Assembly (NCBI RefSeq): GCF_023734135.1
Contig: NZ_AP025730.1
Span: forward strand, 186,001 to 250,000
DNA from: Sphaerotilus microaerophilus
GTDB taxonomy: Bacteria > Pseudomonadota > Gammaproteobacteria > Burkholderiales > Burkholderiaceae_C
Reading direction: 5' to 3'
DNA length: 64,000 nucleotides
Below, piece by piece: positions 45,997 to 54,401 of this stretch (its first letter is position 1; every line of letters starts with the position of its first letter). The notes beneath the pieces were generated by a model, which was not told where the DNA came from, did no database searches, and saw only the letters and a list, made by a program, of their open reading frames with translations. Position numbers and translations under genes: made by a program.

Positions 45997-46167
45997 GGCA
46001 GCAGCAGGCAGGGCTTGGCCGGACCGCCCGCGTGCACGGCACGGGGCGGCCTCGTACAGGAAAGGAGCCGGGCGGCGCGCACCGGACGGCACGCCGCCCG
46101 AGCTCCAACCCCCTCCCGAGACACCGGGAGAGGGGCCTGGCGTCACTTCACGGCATCAAGTGCGGCA

Positions 46168-47487
46168 TCACTTGTAGTAGCCGGCCTTCTTCATCTCGCG
46201 GTCGGCGGCCACCTGGCCGGCCTTCAGGGCGGCGTCGACCGAGGTCTTGCCGGCCAGGGCCGCGCTCATCTGCTGGCCCACCGCGATGCCGATGGCCTGG
46301 AACTCGGGAATCGCCGCGAACTGCACGCCCACGTACGGTGACTTCGGCAGCGTCGAGTCGTTCGGGTTGGCGGTGTCGATGGCCAGCTTCTCGGCTGCGG
46401 CAAAGCGCGCTGCCTTCTGGAAATCGGCGTTCGCGTAGGTGCTCTTGCGCGTGCCGGTGGGCACCGTGCCCCAGCCGTTGGTCTTGCCCACCAGGGTGAT
46501 GTAGTCCTTCGAGGTGGCCCAGGAGATGAACTTCTGCGCCGCATCGACCTTCTTGGAACCGGCGGGAATCGCCAGCGACCAGGCCCACAGCCAGTTCGCG
46601 CCCTTGGGCGTGACGGCGGTGGGCGCCTGGGCGAAGGCCATCTTGTCAGCCACCTTGGACTGCTTCGGGTCGCTGACGAAGGAGGCCGCGATGGTGGCGT
46701 CGATCCACATGCCGCACTTGCCCGAGTTGGTCAGCGCCAGGATCTCGTTGAAGCTGTTGGCCGACGAGCCCGGGGGGCCGTAGTTCTTCAGCAGGTCGAC
46801 GTAGAAGGTGATCGCGTCCTTCCAGGGCTTGGACTCCAGCTGAGGCTTCCAGCTCATGTCGAACCACTGGCCACCGAAGGTGTTCACCAGCGTCGACAGG
46901 AAGGCCATGTTGTCGCCCCAGCCCGGCTTGCCGCGCAGGCAGATGCCGTACACGCCCGCCTTCGGGTCGTGGATCTTCTTGGCCAGATCCGCGATCTGCG
47001 TCCAGGTGGGACGCTCCGGCACCGTCACGCCCACCTTGTCGGCCAGGTCCTTGCGGTACATGAGCATCGAGCTCTCGCCGTAGAACGGCGCGGCAAACAG
47101 CTTGCCGTCCACGCTCAGGCCGTTGCGCATGGCGGGCAGCAGGTCGTCCACGTCATAGGCGGCATCGGTCTTGAGCTCCTGCAGCCAGCCCTTCTTGCCC
47201 CAGATCGGCGTCTCGTACATGCCGATGGTCATCACGTCGAACTGGCCGCCCTTGGTGGCGATGTCCGTGGTCACGCGCTGGCGCAGCACGCCTTCTTCCA
47301 GCGTCACCCACTTGACCTTGATGTCCGGGTTGGCCTGCTCGAAATGCTTGGTCAGCTTCTGCATCTCGATCATGTGACCGTTGTTCACGGTCGCGACCAC
47401 CAGCTCGGTGGCCGCATTCGCGCCAGCGGCAGCCAGGCCGAAGGCCAGTGCCAGGGACGCCTTGAGCTTCAGGGACTTCATCAACAT
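46168..47487 (-). CDS. mtlE: Polyol ABC transporter periplasmic binding protein (MtlE/SmoE-type)
   Basis: 439-aa family 1 solute-binding protein. The signal peptide (MLMKSLKLKASLALAFGLAAAGANA) is cleaved before ATEL. The mature protein begins with TELVVATVNNGHMIEMQKL and holds GDNMAFLSTL and SGKCGMWIDATIAA, near the sorbitol/mannitol-binding MtlE/SmoE subgroup. It captures polyols in the periplasm and delivers them to the MtlFG permeases. The start ATG 47487 is supported by GAGGAG 8 nt upstream; the frame is open much further but without sense. It is the first gene of the operon, with about 290 bp of regulatory sequence before the divergent rlmI. Confidence 0.94.
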   Translation of the reverse strand: MLMKSLKLKASLALAFGLAAAGANAATELVVATVNNGHMIEMQKLTKHFEQANPDIKVKWVTLEEGVLRQRVTTDIATKGGQFDVMTIGMYETPIWGKKGWLQELKTDAAYDVDDLLPAMRNGLSVDGKLFAAPFYGESSMLMYRKDLADKVGVTVPERPTWTQIADLAKKIHDPKAGVYGICLRGKPGWGDNMAFLSTLVNTFGGQWFDMSWKPQLESKPWKDAITFYVDLLKNYGPPGSSANSFNEILALTNSGKCGMWIDATIAASFVSDPKQSKVADKMAFAQAPTAVTPKGANWLWAWSLAIPAGSKKVDAAQKFISWATSKDYITLVGKTNGWGTVPTGTRKSTYANADFQKAARFAAAEKLAIDTANPNDSTLPKSPYVGVQFAAIPEFQAIGIAVGQQMSAALAGKTSVDAALKAGQVAADREMKKAGYYK

Positions 47488-47646
47488 CACGGATCTCCTC
47501 TTTGTGGGAACGGAACGGGTCAGGTGGGACCGGTGGAACGGTACGGCCGGTGGGGAAGGGAGGCGCCCGCTGCGCATTGCGGGCGCTGGTTTGTCGACGG
47601 ACACAACGATAGAGGTCCTCTCGTGCGCCGCTTGATACGGATTCGA

Positions 47647-47688
47647 TGGAAACAATACTTCATTGCACCATTGACTAGGTGTTTTCCA
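47647..47688. promoter_or_regulatory. Inverted repeat upstream of polyol operon, candidate AraC site
   Basis: TGGAAACA (47647-47654) and TGTTTTCCA (47680-47688) form an imperfect inverted repeat, one base apart in arm length, with centres about 33 bp apart (close to three helical turns). It lies in an unusually AT-rich patch 160-200 bp before the mtlE start, a plausible position for an activator. It is also close to the rlmI start (47780) on the other side. Confidence 0.35.
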
Positions 47689-47779
47689 TAAACAGGTGCC
47701 AGATCGTATTGAAGTGAGCCCTTGGCGAAGAAATTGCGCATGGCAAGCTGGCCTCGCCCTGCGGCGACAATCCGGCCCC

Positions 47780-48970
47780 ATGAAAACGATCCGCTTGCGC
47801 GAAGGCAAGGAGCGCTCGCTGCTGCGAGGCCACCCCTGGGTGTTCCAGGGCTCCGTGGACAAGGGCAAAGCCGACCCCGGCGAGACCGTGCGAGTCGAAG
47901 CCGCCGACGGCCGCTTCCTGGCCTGGGCCAGCTTCAGCCCCAGCAGCATGATCCGTGTGCGCGCCTGGAGCTTTGACGAGGCCGAGCGCGTCGACGCCGA
48001 CTTCTTCGCCCGCCGCATCCGCGCCGCGGTGGCGCTACGCTCCCGCCTGGGCATCGCCAGCAACGGCGTGCGCCTGATCCACGGCGAGGCCGACGGCCTG
48101 CCCGGCCTGATCGTGGACCGCTACGAGGACATCCTCAGCGCCCAGTTCCTCAGCGCCGGCACCGAGCGCTGGAAGGCAGTGATCGCCGACGCCCTGCTGG
48201 CCGAAACGGCTTCGTTGGGCTGCACCCGCCTGTACGAACGCAGCGACTCCGGCGTGCGCCAGCTCGAAGGCCTGGAGCCCGCCAAGGGCTGGCTGCGCGG
48301 CGAGGGACCGACCACGATCACCCTGCACGAGCACGCCATCAAGCTCACGGTCGACGTCGAGGAAGGCCACAAGACCGGCTACTACCTCGACCAGCGCGAG
48401 AACCGCGCCCTCTTCGCCCGCCTGGTGCGCCAGCTCGGCTGCCAGAGCGTGCTGAACTGCTACAGCTACACGGGCGGATTCAGCGTCAGCGCCCTGGCCG
48501 GCGGTGCCACCGAGGTCATCAGCGTCGACTCCTCCGGCCCCGCGCTGGCCCGCGCCAGCGCCCACGTCGAGCTCAACGGCTTCAACCCCGCTCACCACAG
48601 CGCGATGGACGCGGACGTGAACGGCAGCCTGCGCCAGTTCATCAAGGACGGCCGCAAATTCGACGCCATCGTCCTCGACCCGCCCAAGTTCGCCCCCAGC
48701 GCCGCGCATGCCGAACGCGCCAGCCGCGCCTACAAGGACATCAACCGCCTCGCCTTCAAGCTCCTGAACCCCGGCGGCCTGCTGCTCACCTTCAGCTGCT
48801 CAGGCGGCATCGGCGCCGAACTCTTCCACAAGATCGTCGCCGGCGCCGGCATCGACGCCGGCGTGGACGGCTACATCCTGCAGCGCCTGGAAGCCGCGCC
48901 GGACCACCCGACGACGATCCGGTTTCCGGAGGGGGAGTATTTGAAGGGGTTGGTGGTGGTGGCGCGGTGA
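47780..48970 (+). CDS. rlmI: 23S rRNA (cytosine-5)-methyltransferase RlmI
   Basis: 396-aa SAM-dependent methyltransferase that in E. coli modifies C1962 of 23S rRNA. An N-terminal PUA domain (about 1-75, with SLLRGHPWVFQGSV) precedes the RlmI/RlmK Rossmann methyltransferase. SAM motif LNCYSYTGGFSVSALAGGA lies near residue 235, and the catalytic-side motif VLDPPKFAPS near 310. Product TFSCSGGIGAELF near 360 is also conserved. The ATG at 47780 begins the PUA domain. The coding end shows a drop in codon bias (last 15 codons use G/T-rich triplets). Confidence 0.95.
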   Translation: MKTIRLREGKERSLLRGHPWVFQGSVDKGKADPGETVRVEAADGRFLAWASFSPSSMIRVRAWSFDEAERVDADFFARRIRAAVALRSRLGIASNGVRLIHGEADGLPGLIVDRYEDILSAQFLSAGTERWKAVIADALLAETASLGCTRLYERSDSGVRQLEGLEPAKGWLRGEGPTTITLHEHAIKLTVDVEEGHKTGYYLDQRENRALFARLVRQLGCQSVLNCYSYTGGFSVSALAGGATEVISVDSSGPALARASAHVELNGFNPAHHSAMDADVNGSLRQFIKDGRKFDAIVLDPPKFAPSAAHAERASRAYKDINRLAFKLLNPGGLLLTFSCSGGIGAELFHKIVAGAGIDAGVDGYILQRLEAAPDHPTTIRFPEGEYLKGLVVVAR

Positions 48971-49058
48971 AAGCACCGCCCATCAGCCAGACTCAACGCC
49001 GTTGACCAACTGCACGGCCTGAGGTCGGGGACGGCGCCTTGATCCCAATGCGACAAAG

Positions 49059-49253
49059 TCAGGACGTGTGTGCCAACTCGAAGCTGATCTTCAGCCGCGC
49101 CCCGACGGCGCAGGCGAACGTCTCCTGCGTGCGGGTCGATGGCGTGGTCCGACCGGCTTCCCGAAGGGCGATGTTGCTCTGCATCGTCTGCATGCGCTGA
49201 GCCACTTCATCCTGGGTCAATCCGGCCTGTGTGCGGACTTCGGCGATGGACAT
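49059..49253 (-). CDS. Small XRE-family helix-turn-helix protein, orphan
   Basis: 64-aa single-domain HTH protein with VRTQAGLTQDEVAQRMQTMQ and the usual TPSTRTQETFACAVGARLKI. It resembles HigA/MqsA-type or XRE antitoxins. No toxin gene is adjacent: rlmI lies on one side (convergent) and a DUF4148 gene on the other. The N-terminus is short, starting immediately before the first helix, so the true start could be further upstream, although no better start codon or Shine-Dalgarno is visible. The recognition helix QSNIALREAG differs from the usual QS-x-IARLE-x-G by a swap of Arg and Leu. Confidence 0.55.
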   Translation of the reverse strand: MSIAEVRTQAGLTQDEVAQRMQTMQSNIALREAGRTTPSTRTQETFACAVGARLKISFELAHTS

Positions 49254-49346
49254 GAAAAGTGGCCGCAGCCCCTCGCCTCCCGGCCGGTTCTGCGGCCATG
49301 GGGCTCGGCCTGCTGAATCGGCAGCCGAGCGTTCTGCTTCAGTCGA

Positions 49347-49709
49347 TCAGCGGACCTGTGCGGAGGCCAGCACTTCGACGCGGCCGGCGGGCTGGCGGGC
49401 CTTCCAGGTGCCGTCGGAGCCTTCGCGGTTCAGGGCGTCGTACTCGCCGTTGCGGATGGCCACCAGGGTGGCGGTGCGCACTTCGGCGCGGGTCAGGTGG
49501 GTGCGCACCGGCTCCATGTAGCGCGAGGTCCAGGCGTTGATGGTGCCGTCGGTGCGGGCTTGCTGGAGTTCGGCGAGGACATCGGCGCGGGTCTTCGTGA
49601 ATTGCAGGTTGCCGAAGTCGTTCTGCACGCCTTCCTGGGCCATGGCGAGGGGGCTGGCCAGGGCGGCGATCAGGCTGGCGGCGGCGATGAGGGCTTGGCG
49701 GTTGAACAT
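49347..49709 (-). CDS. DUF4148 periplasmic protein
   Basis: 120 aa. The signal peptide (MFNRQALIAAASLIAALASPLAMA) is cleaved before QEGV. The mature part carries the DUF4148 pattern, TRADVLAELQQARTDGTI, near the middle; this small domain occurs in many copies in Burkholderiales and has no known function. The C-terminal RTHLTRAEVRTATLVAIRNGEY is its helix-rich end. ATG 49709 opens on the signal peptide. It is divergent from the LysR gene, with a shared 209-bp region carrying a LysR-type palindrome. Confidence 0.82.
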   Translation of the reverse strand: MFNRQALIAAASLIAALASPLAMAQEGVQNDFGNLQFTKTRADVLAELQQARTDGTINAWTSRYMEPVRTHLTRAEVRTATLVAIRNGEYDALNREGSDGTWKARQPAGRVEVLASAQVR

Positions 49710-49878
49710 GGTGTGGGTTCCTTTTGAAGCACGGTTTCCGAGGAGAAGGCGGTGGGGGCGGGATGCCCCGGACCGCTTGCGTCGGTGAGTCGTCGTCTGT
49801 CTGAGTCGTTGCTCATCGATGGGGTGAACTTTAGGCATTGACGACCAAGGAACAAACCAGGACACCAAGAACAATCCA

Positions 49879-49893
49879 TTGCTGATTCAGCAA
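49879..49893. promoter_or_regulatory. LysR-type operator palindrome
   Basis: TTGCTGATTCAGCAA has perfect 7-bp arms around one base and contains a T-N11-A core. It lies 26 bp before the LysR start and 170 bp from the DUF4148 start, in the usual LTTR autoregulatory position. Confidence 0.55.
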
Positions 49894-49918
49894 TAATCAG
49901 GCATGGACAGGAGACCCC

Positions 49919-50887
49919 ATGGATGAACTGCGTGCGATGCGGGTGTTCGCCCGGGTGGCGGACGAGGGCAGCTTTGCCGGTGCCTCGCGCGCGCTGGACC
50001 TGGCGCCGGCGGTGGTGACGCGGCTGGTGGCGGAGCTGGAGGAGCAGCTGGGCGCGCGGCTGATGAACCGCACCACGCGGCGCCTGGCGCTGACCGAGGT
50101 GGGCGCAGACTACCTGGACAGGGTGCGGCAGATCCTGGCCGACATCGACGAGGCCGCGGCGATGGCCGCGGCCGACACGCAGGAGCCGCAGGGCCTGGTG
50201 CGGCTGCTGATGCCGCCGGCTGTGTCGGTGCACCAGCTGGTCAAGCACCTGCCGCGGCTGTACGCGCGCTACCCGCGGCTGCGCCTGGAGATCGACGCCT
50301 TCGGCCCGGTGGAGGCGGGCAACGAGACGCACGACCTCACCATCGTCTGGTCGCGCGAGCCGCTGGCGGGCGACTACATCGCGCGGCGCCTGGCCCGCAC
50401 CGAGACGATCCTCTGCGCCGCCCCCGAGTACCTGGACCGGCGCGGCCGGCCGAAGCACCCACAGGACCTGGCCGAGCACGACGCCATCCTGCCGCCACTC
50501 AGTGAGCTGCAGCGCGGCGTCACCTTCCACCGCGGGCCCTGGGGCGACGACGACGCGGCAGGCGCCGAGTCGGTGGTCTACGTACCGCGCCGGCCGCTGC
50601 TGAGTTCCGGCCACGTGGACACCAACTACGCCGCCGCACTGGCCGGGCTGGGCGTGACGGGGCTGCCCTCCTACGTGGTCGAGGATGCGCTGATGGAGCA
50701 CGCGCTGGAGCGCGTGCTGCCGCAGTGGCGCCTCTTCAGCGCCACGCTCTGGGCGACGATGCCCTCGCGCAAGCACCTGCCGGTGCGCACGCGGGCGGTG
50801 CTGGACTTCCTGATCGAGATCTTCGGCGGCGAGGACCGCGACCCCTGGCTGGCCGCGGCCGGCTGCGAGACCTGCAACGGCAACTGA
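49919..50887 (+). CDS. LysR-family transcriptional regulator
   Basis: 322 aa. The N-terminal winged helix (about 1-60) reads MRVFARVADEGSFAGASRALDLAPAVVTRLVAELEEQLGARLMNR. A periplasmic-binding-fold effector domain occupies about 90-300. The sequence most resembles the DhcR/AaeR-like subgroup, with STAY-type repression. A long C-terminal extension (about 20 residues) carries two Cys (GCETCNGN). Effector and target are unknown; the divergent DUF4148 gene is the nearest candidate. The ATG 49919 has AGGAG 7-8 nt upstream. Confidence 0.9.
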   Translation: MDELRAMRVFARVADEGSFAGASRALDLAPAVVTRLVAELEEQLGARLMNRTTRRLALTEVGADYLDRVRQILADIDEAAAMAAADTQEPQGLVRLLMPPAVSVHQLVKHLPRLYARYPRLRLEIDAFGPVEAGNETHDLTIVWSREPLAGDYIARRLARTETILCAAPEYLDRRGRPKHPQDLAEHDAILPPLSELQRGVTFHRGPWGDDDAAGAESVVYVPRRPLLSSGHVDTNYAAALAGLGVTGLPSYVVEDALMEHALERVLPQWRLFSATLWATMPSRKHLPVRTRAVLDFLIEIFGGEDRDPWLAAAGCETCNGN

Positions 50888-50921
50888 GCGGGTCGGGCCG
50901 GCGGCGCCGGCCGAGCGGCCC

Positions 50922-51515
50922 TCACTTGACGGCCTTGAGCCTCACGTGCAGCTCCTTGACCACGCCCCACTGCGTTTGCGCCAGCACCCGGAGCTGCTCC
51001 ATGGTCAGCTCGCCCTGGTCGACGCGCTGGCGCCACTGCGGGTCGTAGACCTGGACGGCCTGCACCAGCTCGAAGTCCACGCCCATCACGTAGGCCAGCA
51101 TCGTGTAGTTGGCCCGCTGCGCGATCCACTCGTCGTTCTGGGCGCGCGACATCATCCGAAAGGTCAGCGGCGTGAAAGCGCGCACATGCGTCGGGTCGGA
51201 CCACCAGGTGTCGTGGCGGTAGTGCGGAACGTGGATCTCGATGATGCCGCCCGGCGCGGTCACCCGCCACAGCTCGCGCATCACCGCGGCAAACACCTTG
51301 AAGTCGGCACCGACATGCTCCAGCACGTGTTTCATCAGCACGAGGTCGAAGGCGTTGTCGGCGAAGGCCCAGGGCGTCGCCTCCATGTCCATCAGCACAT
51401 CGGGCCGGCATTCGGCAAAGCCGTCGGCGTTCACGAACCCTTCCCGCTTGTCGAAGCCGCACCCCAGGTTGAGTTTGCGCGGCATGGCCGGCAGCGAGGG
51501 CGGGGACAGTGGCAT
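50922..51515 (-). CDS. Class I SAM-dependent methyltransferase
   Basis: 197 aa. The glycine-rich SAM motif is KLNLGCGFDKREGF near residue 14, followed by acidic motif II MDMEATPWAFADNAFDLVLMKHVLEHV and post-motif RELWRVTAPGGIIEIHVPHY. This is the Methyltransf_11-type arrangement, close to predicted SAM-dependent methyltransferases with unknown small-molecule or polysaccharide substrates. The start is ATG 51515, with CCTGAGGAG 6-7 nt upstream. No operon partner: convergent LysR downstream, divergent hydrolase upstream. Substrate not readable. Confidence 0.85.
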   Translation of the reverse strand: MPLSPPSLPAMPRKLNLGCGFDKREGFVNADGFAECRPDVLMDMEATPWAFADNAFDLVLMKHVLEHVGADFKVFAAVMRELWRVTAPGGIIEIHVPHYRHDTWWSDPTHVRAFTPLTFRMMSRAQNDEWIAQRANYTMLAYVMGVDFELVQAVQVYDPQWRQRVDQGELTMEQLRVLAQTQWGVVKELHVRLKAVK

Positions 51516-51694
51516 CGGAATCTCCTCAGGGGCGGCCGCATCGGGCGGGTGGGCCGGGCGATTCTCGCCGCCCGGCATCATGCCGATGCCGATGCCGATG
51601 CCTGCGCCGGCCAGCGGCCTGTCACCCTCGCGTCGGCCAAGCCGGGGCTGCTCGCGGATGATTCACGGTTCTGCCGCCAGCCGAGGAGCCTGCG

Positions 51695-52684
51695 ATGCCC
51701 CCCCCGCCCTGCCCCGACGAACGCACCGCCTCGCCGGAGTTCACCGAGTACAGCGTCAACGGCATCCGGCTGCGCGTGGCCGAGCAGGGCAGCGGCCCGC
51801 TGGTGCTGTTCTGCCACGGCTGGCCGGAGTCCTGGTACTCCTGGCGGGCGCAGATGGCCGCGGTGGCTGCGGCGGGCTTCCGCGCGGTGGCGCCCGACAT
51901 GCGCGGCTATGGCGGCTCGGAGGCGCCCGCGGAGGTCGACCGCTACACCCTGCTGCACCTGGTCGGCGACATGGTGGGGCTGGTGCACGCGCTGGGGGAG
52001 ACCCAGGCCGTGGTGGTCGGCCACGACTGGGGCGCGCCGGTGGCCTGGCACTGCGCGCTGCTGCGCCCGGACCTCTTCCGCGCCGTGGCCGGCATGAGCG
52101 TGCCCTACGCGCCGCCCGGCCCGCTGGACCTGCTGGGCGCGCTGGAGCGGCGTGGCATCTCGACCTTCTACATGCAGTACTTTCAGGCCGAGGGCGTGGC
52201 GGAGGCGGAGTTCGAGCAGGACGTGGCCGCCACGCTGCGGCGCACCTACTTCAGCGGCTCGGGCGACGCGCCCGCCGGCCTGGCCTTCGGGCTGATGGAG
52301 CCGGGCCGCGGCTTCCTGCACCACTCGGTAGACCCGGAGGTGCTGCCGGGCTGGCTGAGCGAGGCGGACCTGGCGCACTACACCGCCGAGTTCCAGCGCG
52401 CCGGCTTCCGCGGCGGGCTGAACTGGTACCGCAACCTGCGCCGCAACGCACAGCTGCTGGCGCCCTGGTACGGCTGCCCGGTGCACCAGCCCGCGCTGTT
52501 CATCGCCGGTGAACGCGATGCGGTGCTGAAGTTCCCCGCCTCCCGCTCGCAGATCGACGCCTACGCGCACACCCTGCCCGGCCTGCGCGGCTGCCACCTG
52601 CTGCCCGGCGCCGGCCACTGGATCCAGCGCGAGCGGGCCGACGAGGTGAATGCGCTGCTGCTGGAGTTCCTGCGCGGGCTGTGA
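51695..52684 (+). CDS. Alpha/beta hydrolase, epoxide hydrolase-like
   Basis: 329-aa hydrolase of the epoxide hydrolase / haloalkane dehalogenase group. The oxyanion motif is FCHGWPESWYSWR. The nucleophile lies in GHDWGAPVAWHCA, with Asp in the usual place. A cap domain of about 120 residues (about 140-230) contains Tyr residues near STFYMQYF. The late Asp (FIAGERDAV) and His (GAGHWIQRERAD) complete the triad. The Asp nucleophile supports epoxide hydrolase or dehalogenase over esterase. The first 15 residues are Pro-rich. Physiological substrate unknown. Confidence 0.85.
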   Translation: MPPPPCPDERTASPEFTEYSVNGIRLRVAEQGSGPLVLFCHGWPESWYSWRAQMAAVAAAGFRAVAPDMRGYGGSEAPAEVDRYTLLHLVGDMVGLVHALGETQAVVVGHDWGAPVAWHCALLRPDLFRAVAGMSVPYAPPGPLDLLGALERRGISTFYMQYFQAEGVAEAEFEQDVAATLRRTYFSGSGDAPAGLAFGLMEPGRGFLHHSVDPEVLPGWLSEADLAHYTAEFQRAGFRGGLNWYRNLRRNAQLLAPWYGCPVHQPALFIAGERDAVLKFPASRSQIDAYAHTLPGLRGCHLLPGAGHWIQRERADEVNALLLEFLRGL

Positions 52685-52708
52685 ACGGCGGAGGCGGCGC
52701 GACCCGCT

Positions 52709-53434
52709 TCAAGCAGCGTCGTCGGTCCCCGCCATGCGCCGCGCCCAGCGCTGCTGCACGTAGCCGATGTGCTGGCGCGCCGCCGCCGCCGCCCCTGCCG
52801 GATCGCGCGAGCGCAGCGCCTGCCACAGGGCGGCGTGCTGGGCGGCCAGGTCGCGCGCCTCGGCCGAGTCTGGCGCCAGGTCGGCAATGCTGAGCTGCAC
52901 GTGCTCGTGCAGCAGCTCCAGCAGCGTGGCGACCAGGTAGCTGAACACCGGGTTGCGCGTGGCGTCGGCGATCGCGCGGTGGAAGGCCACGTCGGCGCGC
53001 ACCTGCTCGGCGCGGTCGGCGCCCGCGTAGGCGGCTGCGACGGCGGCGTGGCGCTCGGCCAGTCGGGCCAGGTCGGCGGCGTCGGCCCGCTCGGCGGCCA
53101 GCTCGGCGCTGCGCATCTCCAGCATCGCGCGGAACTCCAGCAGGTCGGCCTGCATCAGCGGCTGGCGCTGCAGCAGCTGGGTCCAGGGGTCGGCACGGCG
53201 GTCGTCGGGCCGCTCGCTGACGAAGCTGCCCGCACCGTGGCGCTGCTGCACCAGCCCGCGTTCGGCGAGCAGCCGCAGCGCCTCGCGCAGTGCACCGCGC
53301 GACACCCCCAGCGCCGGCGCCCAGGCGCGCTCGGCCGGCAGGCGCTGGCCCGGGCGCCATTCACCCAGCAGGATCGAGCGCTCCAGCCGGCGGGCGAGCT
53401 GGTCGGGCAGGCGTTCAGCCAGTTGGTGCTTCAT
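52709..53434 (-). CDS. GntR/FadR-family regulator of lactate utilisation (LldR-like)
   Basis: 241 aa. The N-terminal GntR winged helix (about 8-75) reads SILLGEWRPGQRLPAERAWAPALGVSRGALREALRLL. The C-terminal FCD domain (about 100-230) includes metal-binding His residues in VAFHRAIADATRNPVFSYLV. This architecture, and divergence from lutA, make it the lactate-responsive regulator. An excellent operator palindrome (53483-53497) lies between it and lutA. Typical members repress lut/lld genes until L-lactate binds. Confidence 0.9.
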   Translation of the reverse strand: MKHQLAERLPDQLARRLERSILLGEWRPGQRLPAERAWAPALGVSRGALREALRLLAERGLVQQRHGAGSFVSERPDDRRADPWTQLLQRQPLMQADLLEFRAMLEMRSAELAAERADAADLARLAERHAAVAAAYAGADRAEQVRADVAFHRAIADATRNPVFSYLVATLLELLHEHVQLSIADLAPDSAEARDLAAQHAALWQALRSRDPAGAAAAARQHIGYVQQRWARRMAGTDDAA

Positions 53435-53482
53435 CGTCGGTCTCCTCGTCTGGCGCGTCGGCTCGACAGTCCATCGCTCAAA

Positions 53483-53497
53483 AGTGGTCCGACCACT
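53483..53497. promoter_or_regulatory. GntR/FadR-type operator between regulator and lutA
   Basis: AGTGGTCCGACCACT, 7-bp perfect arms around one base, matches the GGTC-N-GACC type core of FadR-subfamily regulators (LldR, PdhR). It lies 49 bp from the regulator start and 75 bp from the lutA start, so one site can control both. Confidence 0.75.
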
Positions 53498-53571
53498 GTA
53501 GCGCCAGCGCCGCCCGGGCGCAGGATGCGCGGGTCCCGACAGCCCACCCGACCCACCCTGCCCTTCCTGCC

Positions 53572-54375
53572 ATGCCCACGGTCACCCGCCCCTCCCACGT
53601 CTACTTCTTCGCCACCTGCGTGGTCGACCTGATGGCGCCGCAGGCCGGCCTGGACGCCCTCGCGCTGATCCGCGCCGCGGGCATCGAGGTGGTCTTTCCG
53701 CCCGACCAGGGCTGCTGCGGCCAGCCGGCCTACACCAGCGGCTACACCGAGGAGGCGCGGCGCGTGGCCGCGGCGCAGCTGGACCTGTTCCCCGAACCCT
53801 GGCCGATCGTCGTGCCCTCGGGCTCCTGCGCCGGGATGCTGGTGCACCACTGGCCGAAGTTGTTTGCCGGCGATGCGGCGCTGGCGGCCAAGGCGGCGGC
53901 CATCGGCGCGCGGGTGGTGGAGTGGAGTGCCTTTGCCCGCGACACCCTGGGACTGGCCGATTTCGTCGCCTCGGCCCGGCAGCAGCGCCCCGTCAAGGTG
54001 GCGCTGCACACCTCCTGCTCGGCCCGGCGCGAGATGGGCACGCACGCCCCCAGCGAGGCGCTGCTGCGCGCGCTGCCCGGCGTCGAGGTGGTGGAGCCGG
54101 CGCGGGTGGCGGAGTGCTGCGGCTTTGGCGGCACCTTCTCGGCCCGGCACCCGGCGATTTCCGGCGCGATGGTGAGCGACAAGCTCGACGCCGTGAAGGC
54201 CACCGGCGCCGAGGTGCTGGTCAGCGCCGACTGCGGCTGCCTGCTCAACCTGCACCATGCCGCCGAGAAGCGCCGCGCCGACGGCGAGGCCCTGCCCCGC
54301 TGCGTGCACCTGGCCAGCTTCCTGCGCGAGCGCGTGCTCGGCGCCGCCGACGCGGCCCGGGTGGTGACCGACTGA
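53572..54375 (+). CDS. lutA: L-lactate utilisation protein LutA (Fe-S oxidoreductase)
   Basis: 267-aa protein with two CCG domains, of the type found in LutA/YkgE and heterodisulfide reductase subunit D. The first CCG unit is in DQGCCGQPAY, the second in AECCGFGGTF, each with nearby Cys residues (SGSCAGML, SADCGCLL). With LutB and LutC it forms a cytoplasmic complex for L-lactate oxidation to pyruvate. The ATG at 53572 begins the conserved domain. It is followed after 26 bp by lutC and then lutB (order A-C-B). Confidence 0.94.
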   Translation: MPTVTRPSHVYFFATCVVDLMAPQAGLDALALIRAAGIEVVFPPDQGCCGQPAYTSGYTEEARRVAAAQLDLFPEPWPIVVPSGSCAGMLVHHWPKLFAGDAALAAKAAAIGARVVEWSAFARDTLGLADFVASARQQRPVKVALHTSCSARREMGTHAPSEALLRALPGVEVVEPARVAECCGFGGTFSARHPAISGAMVSDKLDAVKATGAEVLVSADCGCLLNLHHAAEKRRADGEALPRCVHLASFLRERVLGAADAARVVTD

Positions 54376-54401
54376 ACCCGCCGATCTGACCGGACCCCAC
54401 G

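Noticed and set aside
49254..49310. In-frame extension of the XRE protein upstream of 49253
   Set aside because: The frame stays open, but the added residues are Gly/Pro/Arg-rich and unlike an HTH N-terminus, and no good start codon is present.
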